Shown here piece by piece: positions 13,371 through 25,515 of a stretch of 64,000 nucleotides of DNA. Each line of letters opens with the position of its first letter. The stretch's first letter is position 1. The position numbers and the translations under genes were made by a program. The notes under the pieces are model-generated. The model was given only the letters and a program-made list of their open reading frames with translations. It was not told the DNA's origin and ran no database searches. Origin of the DNA: Cycas panzhihuaensis (taxonomy: Eukaryota; Cycadophyta); assembly GCA_023213395.1 (NCBI GenBank), contig CM041465.1, positions 47,003,741 to 47,067,740 on the forward strand, in the 5' to 3' direction.

Positions 13371-16300
13371 ACCTCGTGGGAGTAATGGCAGAAGAATAAG
13401 TACAAACATTACCAACATATGCATTGTATGTAAGAAGGGCTAAGCAATGAGAATATCCTAACCCTCAAAAGGAGAAAGAACAATTAAGCTAGGCCATAGA
13501 GTTGGTACAAGCACTACAAAAATAAGAGCATAATGTGATTCTAATTAAGTCACAACTCGTCGAACCAATAGAGAGTGGATCGATGGAATCAACAACAACA
13601 ACAACAAAAGATGATACAACACATAAAGATATTATTACCTCAATTATAGAACAAATCCTATAAAAAGAGATAACAATCAAATTGTCAACATTACTCGAGA
13701 ATGATGAGCTCCTACTACAAACATTTGAGGACTACATATGGAAAATCTAAACAACAAAAATAGAGAAAATGTCAGCAAAATAATGCAAAGCACCCCAAAT
13801 AGAATACCATCATGTACGATCTCTTAGGATTGATCAGGACATAATTATTTCAATGAATATACTAAGCCACATACTAGAGAATGCAATTGTTTATCAAATC
13901 CAAAATATTAATGAACATCCTGAATATCCAGAATATTTCTATGAAATTACTAAAGGAAATCAAACAATATTACAAGATCTAGCATATAGATTTCAAAATA
14001 AAATCCATTATGAAGAAGCACCCCAACAACTTATAAATTTAGGATCTGAACATAATAAGCAAATGATTATGTTGGGAAAAACCTGGGATCCAATGTTGGT
14101 AGTAGCAGCAACAATTTTTTTTATAAAATACAAGGATGTTTTTCCTTGGATATACAAAGATCTAAAAGGAATACCAAAATAATTATGTGAACATAAAATT
14201 GAACTAATACTAGGATCTAAACTAGTAAAACACAGACTGTACATAATGAATCCCACATGCGTGGAACAAGTGGATGCTAAAATTAAGAAAATGTTAGATT
14301 CACACATTATATTCAAGGTTGAAACTAGTGACTGGGTATCCCTAATAGTGGTAGTTCCTAAGAAAAATAGGAAATTACATATCTACATAGATTTTCATAA
14401 GTTAAATATAGTAATTCGTAAGGATCCATTTCCTATACGATTTACCGATACGATATTGGAAGAAGTGGTCGGACATGAAGTATATTCATTCTTAGATGGG
14501 TTTTTAGGATATAATCAAATTAGTATTATAGAAAAAGATAAATTAAAAACCATGTTTATTACCCAAACTAGAATATTTGCATACAATGAGATGTTATTTA
14601 GCTTATGTAATACACCAACCACCTTTCAACGAATAATCATATATGTGTTTGACCAAACTTAGTGAAAGTATTTTTGGATGATTTGTCTATCTATGAAAAC
14701 ATGGAAAACCACCTACCCTTATTAATAGAATATTTGGAGATCTATCAGAAAATGAGATTATCACTAAATCTTTAAAAATGTCAGTTTTTAGTTCCATATG
14801 GGAAATTATTAGGCCATATTATATGTGCTTGCAGACTAAAAATAGATCCAAACAAAATTGGAGTTATTATGAATTTAGCACCACCATTAAACAACATAAA
14901 GGTGTGAATCTTTCTCAGACACATAAGGTATTACCATTTATTTATAAAGGGATTTATGTATATTATACATCCCTTAGAAGAATTGCTAAGGAAGGGTATA
15001 AGTTTCACTTGGGGGGACAAACAGTAAATAGCTTTTGACCACCTTAAAAATAGACTAGTTACAGCTCTGATCTTAGCCCACTTGGACTAGACAAAAGAAT
15101 TCCATATTCATGTAGACACATTGCAAATAGAAATTAGGTATACACTTGCTCAAGAAGGAGTTCACAAGTTAGACTCGCCTATTTATTTTGGCAACAGATA
15201 TATAAACAAAGTAGAAGATAATTATTCAACTACATAGAGGGAAGCATTAGGAATGAGCTATGCTATATAAAAATTTTGACATTATTTATTAGCAAACCCT
15301 TTCATACTTTTTGTAGATCACCAAGCCCTTTTATATACAATTAATAAGACTATAATACAAGGAAGGATAAATCAATGGTTGTTGTTACTATAAGAGTTCA
15401 ACTTCAGAATAGTAGTTTGACCAAGATGTACCTATGTTATTGTTGATCATTTATTAAGAATTCAAATAGGAGAGGAACCTTTTAGCATAAAAGATGATTT
15501 TTCAAATGTAGAACTTTTCTAAGTAATCATCTCACCTCCAAACTATGAGGGTATAACAAGATATATTAGTTCTAGTTCTTTTCCCATAGATATGTCTTCA
15601 CAACAACAAAAAGAGTTGATAAAGAAAGTGGCACCTTATTAACTAATAGGAGGAATTTTATATAAACTAGGGAAAGATTACATTCTAAGACGTTGTGTAA
15701 TACCTAAAGAAATACCAATTATATTTACTAAAGCTCATAAGGGAACTATAGGTGGTCATTTAGGTCCTAAAAGTATGGCCAGAAAAATATTGCTATTAGG
15801 ATTATGGTGGCCACAATTATATAAGGACATAAAAGAATTTGTACCAAAGTGTGATAATTATCAACGAATGGGATGACCCCTTGAATATGATTTTATACCC
15901 TTACAACCATCATTGGCTCAAGGAGTTTTTAAGTGATGGGGGTTAGACTTCATCGAGCCTTCCAAACATGCTACATAAACAACTCTGGAAAAATATATTA
16001 TAGTAGCAACAAATTATCTTACAAAGTGGATCGAGGTGAAGGCACTTAGGGATAATTCAACACATAGTACAATGGTGTTTCTCTATGAAAATATTATCAT
16101 AAGATTTGGATGTGCATTGGAATTGGTAAGCAATAGGGGAACATATTATATAAATGAAATAATTTATTGTCTGACTTAAGAGTTTATGATTACACATCAT
16201 AAATTGACATCCTACTACCCACGAGTAAATGGAAAAGCTAAGTTAAGTAATAAAATAATAATAACAATGCTAACAAAGTTATGCAATGCAAATAGAAATG

Positions 16301-16800
16301 ATTGGGTGGAACACCTACATTCAGTATTATAGGCTTTTAGGATGGCCTATAAAACTTCAACTGGTCACACATCGTTCCAGTTAGTCTATGGAATAGAAGC
16401 AATACTCCCTATAGAATTTATAGTACTAAGTCTATGAGTAGTAGTTCAGCAAAGATGGTAAGATGTAACTAGTCTTCAAAATCAATTAGAAGCTATTCTT
16501 AACCTTAACAAAAAATGACAATAGGCATAGTGGGTGATGAATGGAGTATAACAACAAAGGAAGCAATGGCATGACAAGAAATTACATCTAAAAATATTTA
16601 AAGAAGGAGATTTGGTTCTTCAATATGATGGTAAATAATTTGTAAAACCTTGTAAGCTTAAGGTTTGTTGGCTCGGTCTATTTTTAGTCAAAAAAAATTT
16701 TGAAAATAGCTTGGTGGAGAACACACATCAACAAGGATGGACAATCAGTTGTGGTCAATGGATAAAAAATTAAGTTATATAAGTACAACCAACACGAGAT
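13371..16800 (+). pseudogene. pol: Gypsy pol: RT, RNase H and integrase, heavily mutated
   Basis: RT begins near 14170. It shows VVVPKKNRKLHIYIDFHKLN (about 14349-14408), then SFLDGFLGYNQ (about 14488-14520). Its catalytic box survives as FLDD (about 14670), just past a frameshift near 14655. RNase H (about 15010-15470) keeps FHIHVDT and HYLLANPFILFVDHQAL. Integrase (about 15650-16750) keeps a decayed zinc-binding region, GLWWPQLY and the first catalytic Asp in LDFIEP. The second catalytic Asp is Asn (VSNRG, about 16119) and the catalytic Glu is Lys (NGKAK, about 16228), both explained by G-to-A. Stops are numerous. The segment before RT (13371-14170) probably held the protease, but no D-S/T-G motif is visible. 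Confidence 0.88.
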
Positions 16801-17692
16801 AAGTACATCAATAAGATGATCACCACTCTAAAATAAGCGAGTGCTCCAAATTCCTCTCTTTGTTATAAGAGGTCCATGTTTATCATTAGAATATAAGGCC
16901 AATTTTAGGTGTCTTCCACTTGTTGTTAAGCATGCTTGGCCTAGAATAATATCAGGATAGGTGACCTCTGGGGAAATCTGAGTATTGTACCATGTCTTAA
17001 TTTCTTTAGTGTAAAAAAAGAAAATGAAAAGAAAAAAGAAAAGAGTATAAGTAAATATTTAAAAAAAAAATAAAGAATAAAGAGTATAAGCAAATTAAAA
17101 AAAAAAAAGAGCAGGGGGTCAGTGGCTAGAAGGTCAATCAACCAACTACCAACCGATCGATTGAATGGTGGTTGGTTTCCTATCAGCCAACTGCCAATTA
17201 GCTATATGACAGCCAATCAGCCATATAGTGGGCTAATCAACCAATTGTTAATCAACCGAATAGTGGATTGATCAGTCGATTGTCGATTGATTGGCTGCTG
17301 ATCAGTCAGTTGAGTGGGCTGATGGCCAGATGGCCAACCATGGGCCTTATGGTTTGCCCAAAACCATAGGCAAAAAAACCATAGGGAGCCCATGGATTTT
17401 GCCCATGATTAGGGGCAAAACCATAGGCTAATATTTCTCCTCCCCTTTGTAGAAAGACAAGAGGCCATTTGCATTGTATGAGTGGCCTCTCATACAATTT
17501 ATATAATGGGAGAAGTCAACATAGGCTAATGTTGAAGCTGAGGAGCTAACATTCATAGTCAAGGAGCTAGAAGCTAACATTCATAGTTAGAGAGCTAGCA
17601 TCCAAGTTTGTATTAGTAGTTTATTCATAGCTTAGAGGGCAACAATATCTAGATTTACAAGATTCACCTAGACTACTCTACCGTTCATAGAA
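16800..17692 (+). other. Spacer between integrase and additional ORF, with two short-motif clusters
   Basis: No coding motif was seen. A-rich runs (17020-17110) are followed by 17110-17340, where variants of CCAATCAGCC and of its inverse GGCTGATTGG recur roughly every 10-20 bases. From 17335 to 17435 variants of AAACCATAGG and CCCATGG recur in both orientations. This may be regulatory or packaging sequence of the element, or the decayed product of local duplications. Confidence 0.55.
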
Positions 17693-19395
17693 TTGTCACA
17701 AAAAATAACCAAGGAAGAAATCGATATAGAGTCACCATTTGAGATTAGGGGTCATCAAACCAGTTGGCAATTACTAGATTCTCCAATACTCCAGAAATGG
17801 ATAGAACTAGAAGTTGAAGATCATAATGCTTTATTACGAGGGCAATTAACAAGTGCCAAAGTTGTTCAGGTAGTATCATTTCTAATTTTTTCTAAGAATT
17901 CCAAGAAGCTACAAGATGTATTACAAGGATATAACCTAGTAGATTGAGTACTAACAATTAATGGCAAAATCATAAGCGTGGAGCTAGAGGACATATCTAG
18001 ATTAACATGGTTTCCTAAGGAGGGACACGAAGTCAAGAAAGTAGGAAATTTAATAGAGTTAATAAAGGATTAGATCATTTAGGCAATATACAGAAGAGAA
18101 TTTTAAACTAAGCATGGGGGATGCAAAATTTTGGTAACTCACTTGAAGAACACAAACATTATGGTGGTTACAATTCTTATGTATATGAGGTTATTAGGAT
18201 AACAACATTGTAATGCGCTACCATGGTGGATGACTTCCTATTTGCAAGGGCTTATGAAGGGAACAATTTATAATTGGTCAGCTTTCATTTCAGAGAAGAT
18301 GAAAACATCTCTATATCAACTCATTATGGGAATACAATCAAGTTTTAATTTTACTTTATATCTACTTAGGTTATGTTATGAGAAATTCCACCTACTAGGG
18401 ATAGCTAGGAGCCTGACTATTTCATTACTTTTTGAATTCTATAAGGATTCCACGCTAAAGAAGAATTAACCAAAGACTCAAAGGGATGTCAGAATAGAGT
18501 AGAATAAGTATAAAATTGTAATGGTACGTGGAACAAATGAATCATCAAACACCTCAATTGATTTAGATGATTTAGACGAAGACTATATAGTAGATTACTA
18601 GGACTTCAATTGAAGTGGAGGGGAAGATGATGAACTAGATGAAGACAATGAGTCTATACCTACAAAAGAAGATGAAGACACTTATGCTACACCATATTTA
18701 AATATCCAGGCATCTCCTACTATTAATAGTGAAGTTGCAAGATGTGAATTAATGGGAGTAGTAAGTATAGGGGTCGTGATGCCACTTAGACTAGAGCAAG
18801 AAAATCCACTAGAACTAGGGAATGGGGAAAGGATAACAAACCCTATCACTACATATCAAACAATACTACAAGCACAAGAATCCTTTTTGAAGATAATGAA
18901 AGATAATTTTGAATAGTGACAAAATGATTTATAAGAAGAAAAGGAGTTAGCTTGCAAAATGGAAGAGTCGTTGTAGAAGAAAGATAATGAGTATACTCAG
19001 TTATTGAAAACAAATAAAGAAATATACAATCGAGAGATTCATCATATTCAAGGGATCAGTGCATTGGAAGATCACCTTTGCCACAGTGAGGAATGACTTT
19101 GAATTTTAGAAGAACATTGTCATCAGAATGAAGAATAGTTCTGAATCTTAAAGCAGCAAGTTAAGGAATTAATGAGCCAGATCAAAGAAGAAAAATCATA
19201 TCGACAACTAGTACTTTAGTGCGTTAAAGTAGTAAGTCGTGATCATCAGAAATGGTGTCGAAAGGTAGGATTAGACCCACTTTATTCTAGGGTATATTCA
19301 AGGCTAGCTTTGGGTGAAGTTTCAGATACACCTACTACTTCAGCTCCAGACCTAACTCCCATCCCAGATCAGGTAACAAATCCTGAGTGAGATGC
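17693..19395 (+). pseudogene. Additional ORF downstream of gypsy pol (unknown function)
   Basis: An open frame with a few stops runs from about 17693, without an ATG at its left end, almost to the 3' LTR. The first 270 codons look globular, with motifs such as SWQLLDSPILQKWIE and ISVELEDISRLTWFPKEG. They are followed by an acidic segment (DLDDLDEDY, about 18560) and a Gln/Glu/Lys-rich, coiled-coil-like region (about 18880-19260). Such extra ORFs 3' of pol are known in some plant gypsy lineages (Athila/Tat-like, sometimes called env-like or aORF). No transmembrane segment is evident. Two other gypsy elements in this window carry a comparable ORF in the same place (47530-48660 and about 59940-60960), which argues that it was once selected. 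Confidence 0.6.
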
Positions 19396-19406
19396 TCAGA
19401 ACTTAC

Positions 19407-19421
19407 AAAAGGGGGAATAGA
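19407..19421 (+). other. Polypurine tract of the gypsy element
   Basis: The purine run AAAAGGGGGAATAGA lies directly against the TGTTAAG start of the 3' LTR. This is the expected place and composition for the plus-strand primer. Confidence 0.85.
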
Positions 19422-19797
19422 TGTTAAGCATCAATTTTTTCAATGATGTCATTAAAAGGGAATTAGTTTCAAATTAGTTCAAGTTAGATATCAAATAATA
19501 TATGTTGATTCAAATATGTATATATATATATAATATGGGCAAATTGGGGGGGTATACGATGTGGCACATCTTGATCCTAGCGAATGGTTTTAAACTTACT
19601 TATGAACACATCCAACTCTTATATATCCTATTTTGATATAATATAAGCAATATTGCATACATTGTGTTGTGCTTCTTAGATGTCTATACTATGATTATTT
19701 ATACGTATATGGTGTGAATTATGTATGGATTAATTGAGTTGTGACTTTCTCTATCTCTCTCTTCCTAGTACGAACCCACAAATTTGAGAAGTAAACA
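19422..19797 (+). repeat. 3' LTR of the gypsy element (376 bp, not expanded)
   Basis: It begins TGTTAAGCATC and ends AAGTAAACA, pairing with 3769-5582. It keeps only about 18 bases of TA repeat at 19516-19533, so it represents the ancestral length of this LTR. Confidence 0.9.
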
Positions 19798-20370
19798 TAT
19801 ACCCTACCATATAACAATCTAATATCTCACAATATCTTTAGTCATAATACTTATTTAGGCTCATCAATCCATAAGCATCTTAATTCTAGTAGACTCGGAT
19901 GCCCTTCATCTAACCAACTAATCTTCCTCAACTAATAATGCCTACTTATGGAGCCTAAAACATTTAATTATATATGAATCTAATAAGCTCTTATCAATTA
20001 CTTGCTTACTCAATGTGTATAGTTCCCCAATAGATTCAAAACCTTATAGTTTCCATTAGACCTTTGGCCTGGGTTACCACAAAATCTTATATAGACTACA
20101 AAATTAACATGTTAGTTGAGGATGCACTCATGACCATCCTCCCTCTCCAAATTCCTAAACCACCTATGTTCAATAGGATAATTTTCCAATATCATGAGAA
20201 GGCCCTCATCCCAACATACATAAACCACACAACACATGGAAACCCTCCTATGGTTAATATGCCTCTTCTTGACCTACTTATTATTAGCAACTTGGGCCCA
20301 CTTTTGAAAACCTTCTCTAACCAATTTCTTAAGTTCACTACTCCTTCTAATGGTGATGAGCATATTTTAG

Positions 20371-20830
20371 ACACTAATCCCTAAGAGGTCCCATAACCCC
20401 TTATTAATCCCTTAATTGACACAAATATAGATCTACCCTACACCTACTATCTAGTGGTGCTTGTCTTAGATTTAAACTACAATAAGAATGAAAAGACCTC
20501 CTTAAGCACTTGGTTAACACTAGTTCTTTTAAGGTTGATGAGCCTTTTGTCATCCTTTGTTTAAGGCCAATGTAAATCTACCCAAACTCATCATCCAATT
20601 GAGGTCATCTTGGGTGTAGACTATTTTAAGAGTGATGAAACCCTCCCTAAATACCTAGTCAACACCAATTCTTAAGAGGTTTATAAGCCTCTTGTTAATC
20701 CCTTGGCTAAGGCCAATACACATCTACACCAAACCTACCATCTTGGGGAGGTCATCTCAAGTATAAAATATATCGAGAGTGAAGAATCTCTTCTTAAGAT
20801 CCTATCAAGTACTTCCTTAACCCCTCCATA
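20371..20830 (+). repeat. Three tandem units of about 146 bp in a decayed reading frame
   Basis: Units begin near 20371, 20517 and 20662, and a partial fourth begins near 20818. Each carries, in order, a start like ACACTAATTC, a CCTCTTGTTAATCCCTTG-like stretch and a GATGA-AACCTCCCTTAA-like end. The period is a near multiple of three, and a Pro-Leu-x-Asn-Pro-Leu peptide recurs, so this was probably a repeat in a protein. Stops now break every unit. Confidence 0.6.
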
Positions 20831-21399
20831 CACCCACCATGAGCTTGATCTCTACAAACTAGTTCTAACATGTGAACCTCCTATATAGTATCCCTACATT
20901 GAAGGGATCACCTTAGAGTGGGTTAACTCTCTTTTACCTGTACTGCTTAAGATCCTAGTGAGATTTGAGCAAAATCTTCCTACTTGTATTACTTTACTCT
21001 AAAGAAGATAATATGATGTTGAGAAGAGAGATAATCCATATTTATTTAGAGGTTGTTGACTAGCTCAAGATCGTACAACTTGGGGTAAAATTCATCCCTG
21101 AGGAGATTATCCAACCAAAGAAACTCTTCAAAGAGTCTTTTTCTATCTTCATCTATAATTACATTTATAATTAGGGACTCCATCTTGATGTTGCTTCTGA
21201 TAATGTTATAATCATCTTAAAGATTAAGCCTAAATATGACTTCCCCTTGACCTTCATTGACTAACTCATCGATCATATGATATAATTCAAAGTCTTATCC
21301 CTACCAAATGGATTCGTATTTATCTATGAGACTAGCATAGATTTGCTTTATAATGAGCCTAAAGTATAACATTCTCTACAATGAGGTTAAATTATAATT

Positions 21400-21840
21400 C
21401 CCCTTGAGTAAATCACTCAGGGGCACTATACTTTAAAATGATTATAAATTAATTAACACTCCACAATAAGTATAAAGTATTACCTATACTTTGTAAGGAG
21501 GGTAAATTATGATTTTACTTAAGTAAATCACTTTGGGGTGTAATACTCTGAGATAAGTATAAACTTATTAATATTCTAACATGAGTATTAACTACCACTT
21601 ACCCTTTGGCATAAGCTAAAAATGTAAGTTGAACTCTAACACAACTATAAATTATTATCTATGCTTCTATAACAAACCTAAACTATGACATTTTCCATAA
21701 TGAGGATAAACTATAACTCCTCTTGAGTAAATCGCTTAGGGGAACTAAACTATAAAATAAGTACAAGCTAAGTAATACTCCATAATAAGCCTAAACAATG
21801 ATTCCCATCGAGTAAATCACTTGGGGGCACTAAACTCTAT
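21400..21840. repeat. Dispersed short repeat with core GTAAATCACTT
   Basis: The core occurs at 21408, 21523, 21727 and 21812. Each copy is followed by a G run and then a variant of ACTAAACTATAAAAT. Spacing is irregular (115, 204 and 85 bp), so if it was once a tandem array it has been rearranged. Confidence 0.55.
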
Positions 21841-22904
21841 TATGAATATAAACTAACTAAACTTTGCAACTAGAATAAACTAGTTGGGTACTAGTTGACT
21901 TTGCATAAAGAGTAAGAAATAGCTTCCATTATGTTGTCACACACTTTAAATATACTCATAACATGAACACATTTATAAAAATATAATGTCCATCCACTAT
22001 CAAAATTAGAAACTAGGCTAAAGTTCTTATTGATTGTATTTTTAAGAACATGGATAAACAACCATACAAGTGAGCCAGGCCACTAACACTTACCTACCCA
22101 AAGCCCTTGATGCCTTGGACTAATACCCTAGTCCTATAACTTACCCAAGTTCCCCAACTAGTCCAACAACATCTCATGAGGACAAAATTAGTAATGCCTC
22201 TTAGATGATACTTCCATTAGTAACTACTCACTAAGTTACTCAGTGATATCTTAGTCTACCATCTTATGAATTTCCTTAAAAAAATAGTACTCTAAGACAA
22301 TCCCAAAGGAAACACTTTAATTGAATTCCTAATCAAGTCTATTTCACCAAAACCTGGCTTTTGGTTTGTATTTATGATTCTGGATATGCTTCTTGTATGG
22401 TTTCATGAAAAATGAATGATGGACTTGTTTAATGATAAATTAAGCTTGTTTTAATAAAGAAACGTACCGATTTTGCTTTTATGACATATGATGAATGATG
22501 ATGTGATGTGTATTTTACTATTACCTACTAATGACTGAGACTATGGCATTAAAATTTTTCTTCATGATCAATTTAATCTAATTTTTCCTTTAAAACTTGT
22601 TATTTTTAAGTTTTAGTCTTGATGTCACCTAATTTTTATTATTTTTACTCATTTTTAGGCGTGTGCTTATTGTTTTCATCTTGTTTCAGGCCTCTTTACT
22701 CATTTATAAAGTTATTTATACCTTATTTTATATTTAAAATTTAATTTTTGACTTTTTAATGAGCTAAATTTTACTTCTCTAATTATCACATTTTTTGTGT
22801 TACCAAAAAATGTAACCGGTTACGTTTTTAGAGTAAAGTCATATTTTTGGTAGATCCAAAAATATGACCAATTCTTTACTATAGTCCCATATTGGTCTCT
22901 TCTC

Positions 22905-23768
22905 TCTCTAAATATCTGCTTTCTTGCATTGGTATGGATAATGTCCTAATTTGCCATAATGATAACATATATCAAAGGTTTTATGGGAACTAGCAAAATG
23001 ACTAATCTTACTGCAAATGTAATAGATCCTTAAGGAAATGTTATAGCCTCGTTCTCTTGAATATTACCAGCATCCACATGATGGAGTATGACTTTTAGAA
23101 GCTTTTCCTCTTTCCCTGCTTTATCCTCTAGTTCCCAGGTTTAATCTATATGCAAATACGTCTTTAAGTTCTCTTGCATCTTTATATCATTTATTTCTTT
23201 ACTCTTGATGTAGGAGTAGCCCTATCAATGTGTCCATTATTATTATTGCTATTTGATTTGCATTAGTAATAGTGTTTATTGTAACATCAAATGACTTAGG
23301 TAATTTGCTAACCACAAGTTCTACTAATGCATGATCTGTAATCAGATCACTTACACTAGAGAGATCATTTCTTAGTGAGATCACCTTATGTAAGAATTTT
23401 TTAATGGTTTCAGACTCCTTCATATGGAGTTTGAATGGTTCTTCTTTAAGGGCTATTATCTTAGCTCTATTATTTTGTCCAAATAAGTTTTCTAAATACT
23501 TCCAAATGCTTATAATGGAGTATAGATTCTCAATATAAATAAGAAGAGGATTATATATTGATAGTTTTAATATGATGACTCTAGTGTTATCCCTTTCTTC
23601 CCAATTAGTTTGGGTGGTCCCTACATCCTTAGGCTTGACTTCATCTCCCATAGTAATTTACCATGCATTTTTTGCTCTAAGAAGAGTTTCTACTTTGATT
23701 TTCCTTATATGATAATTGCTATCAGTGAGTTTGTCACTGTCAGATAGGGCCAAATTTGACAAATCCAT
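22905..23768 (-). pseudogene. gag: Copia gag (UBN2 type) with zinc-knuckle remnant
   Basis: The start codon is at 23766-23768. The frame begins MDLSNLALSDSDKLTDSNYH and continues into a block with LRAKNAW. One stop, formerly a sense codon, interrupts it near residue 37. The long open part (23651-23199) has the UBN2 features of copia gag: SIWKYLENLFGQNN, then LHKVISLRNDLSSV and LPKSFDVTINTI. Around 22925-22975 a CX2CX4HX4C knuckle can be read as CYHYGKLGHYPYQC, with the second Cys changed to Tyr (G-to-A). Gag would form particles and bind element RNA. It is inactive here. Confidence 0.82.
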
Positions 23769-24477
23769 TTTAAAGTAAAGGATAGGATTTTTGAAACCCT
23801 AGACCACATGATTATATAGATTTCTATATGGTATGGAAGTTATACAAATATGTACAAATTATACCTTGAAAGAGATCTCTTATAGAGGCAAATTAGGATA
23901 TGTGATTAGTTTTGAGATCTAACTTCAAATTAAAGAGAAAATAGCCTCAAAAGGCTAAGATTTTGGCTAGGGTTTTAGAGGAAATTTTCTTAGATTGATC
24001 AAAATAACCATAAAAAATATCAGAAATTGCTCTAGTGATGATCAAAATACTATAACAATGATTTTGCACTTGATCTTTAGTGAAAAAAATGCAAAAAACA
24101 AGAGATTTTTTACTCTATTCTTGCAAACCTGAGCAAACTTAATTTTGGCCAAAAAATGGCTAAAAATGGCCTTAGATTAATTTGATGTAGAAACTTACTT
24201 AGAATGGCCTGATCTATATTCTGGCTAAATTTTGTCTTGATCTAAGAACTTGAAAAAATTCATTTGTATGGCTATACGAATCTGCACTCTAGCTCTATAT
24301 GGCTTCAACTAAATCTTCTTTAGATTCTTTGAGTATCTTAGGACTCTTCCTCTTCAAACTTGTTCTTGAATCTTCTTCTTCTCTCTAGATCCTCTAAAGT
24401 CTTAGTCTGAACTCTTTTTGCTAGCTTCAAGATAGTCTTCCTCTTTAATAGGTCAAGGTATCCTACTCAGATACCAT

Positions 24478-24535
24478 GTTGGACATGCATAATGACAAAA
24501 GAGAGAATGAATTCATTCATTATTGAAGATGCAAG

Positions 24536-24566
<31 letters not shown>

Positions 24567-24675
24567 GGTTTATAACCACCCTAGAACCAACTTGTAACTG
24601 AACTACCTCTAGATGACATGTGTTATATGGTTACATTAGGGTACATTAACTTACAACTTAGGATAAAATATTACA
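24478..24675 (-). repeat. LTR of the - strand copia fragment (198 bp)
   Basis: On the - strand it starts TGTAATATTT and ends GTCCAACA, directly followed by the PBS TGGTATCTGAGT (24477-24466). A (TTAG)5 microsatellite lies inside at about 24546-24567. The boundary at 24675 is set only by the TG dinucleotide, since no second LTR is available for comparison. Confidence 0.65.
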
Positions 24676-24682
24676 TTATAAT

Positions 24683-25121
24683 ATTGAGATATGTGAGATG
24701 TACATATATCCATGATTATAGATTATTAGATGATGTAATAGCTCAAGAGAAACTATAGGCTACTCATGAGGTGAATAATTATATAAATATGTATACACAT
24801 CACTTAAGAACTTGAAAAAGGTTTTAGACTTGGAGATATACTTATTCTAATCATCAAGAGGACTTTAAACTCCATCTTCTCTTATAGTTTTTTTCACATT
24901 AGGTTTTCCATGTATAAATCTATTATCTCTCTTTCGATGAATACTTATGATGTTTATTCATGTATGCTTTATCTATTACATTACTTTACATTCATTTTTA
25001 TCCTTTAGATGTATACATATCTTATGAAATAATTTAATCATTACATACGTATGTTATATTTCACTATATTATACTCTATATTTCTAATTTGATATCAGAA
25101 TTTTAATTATAAATTATAACA
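24683..25121 (+). repeat. 5' LTR of the outer element, truncated at its left end
   Basis: It aligns with 42610-43048 from the block ATTGAGATATGTGAGATG onward and ends ATAACA immediately before the PBS. The first part of the LTR (counterpart of 42531-42609) is missing. Only seven bases separate this truncation from the LTR of the - strand copia fragment. Confidence 0.82.
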
Positions 25122-25515
25122 TGGTATTAGATCTATGGTTAGTTGAAAGATCTTGTGTAGTAAGAAGAAGCCTATACAAAGTTGATTAATGGGTAGTAAC
25201 TTAGTTAGTGACATAGCAGATATACGAGCCAGTTATAAGGTAAATTTAATGAGCTAAAAATTTGAATATATTACTAATTCCAGTGACATATGACCAAGAT
25301 CTAAGGGTTAATTGAAGTTGATGATGAAAATCTGCATATTGGATTAAAGCCACATACAAAGATAAATACATATAAAGCCACATATTAATACAACAAACTG
25401 ATGGTATGTTATTAAATTTATAATGGATATTTATTTTTCATGTGGTCCTATATTCTTAGGAACATATAGGTGTATTTGAAATTCATTTATAAAAGATTAC
25501 TTAAGTAGGATTATA

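Larger units (their letters stand above)
19798..22904. other. Decayed unrecognised sequence with tandem repeats
   Basis: No family could be named. 20064-20890 has near-open + strand frames rich in Pro, Leu and Thr and includes a tandem protein-level repeat. 21360-21840 contains four copies of a GTAAATCACTT-like motif. 21900-22900 shows no feature. It may be a very old transposon of unknown type. Confidence 0.5.
22905..24675 (-). mobile_element. Ty1/copia element, 5' part only, on the - strand
   Basis: Reading on the - strand: an LTR (24675-24478), a tRNA-Met-type PBS, a leader of about 700 bp, then a copia gag ending near 22905. Nothing recognisable as protease, integrase or RT follows, and no second LTR copy was found. 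The element is truncated at its 3' side. Confidence 0.75.

Noticed and set aside
20064-20890. Endogenous pararetrovirus or gag fragment
   Set aside because: No RT, movement-protein or zinc-knuckle motif is visible, and the repeat peptide matches no family I know.
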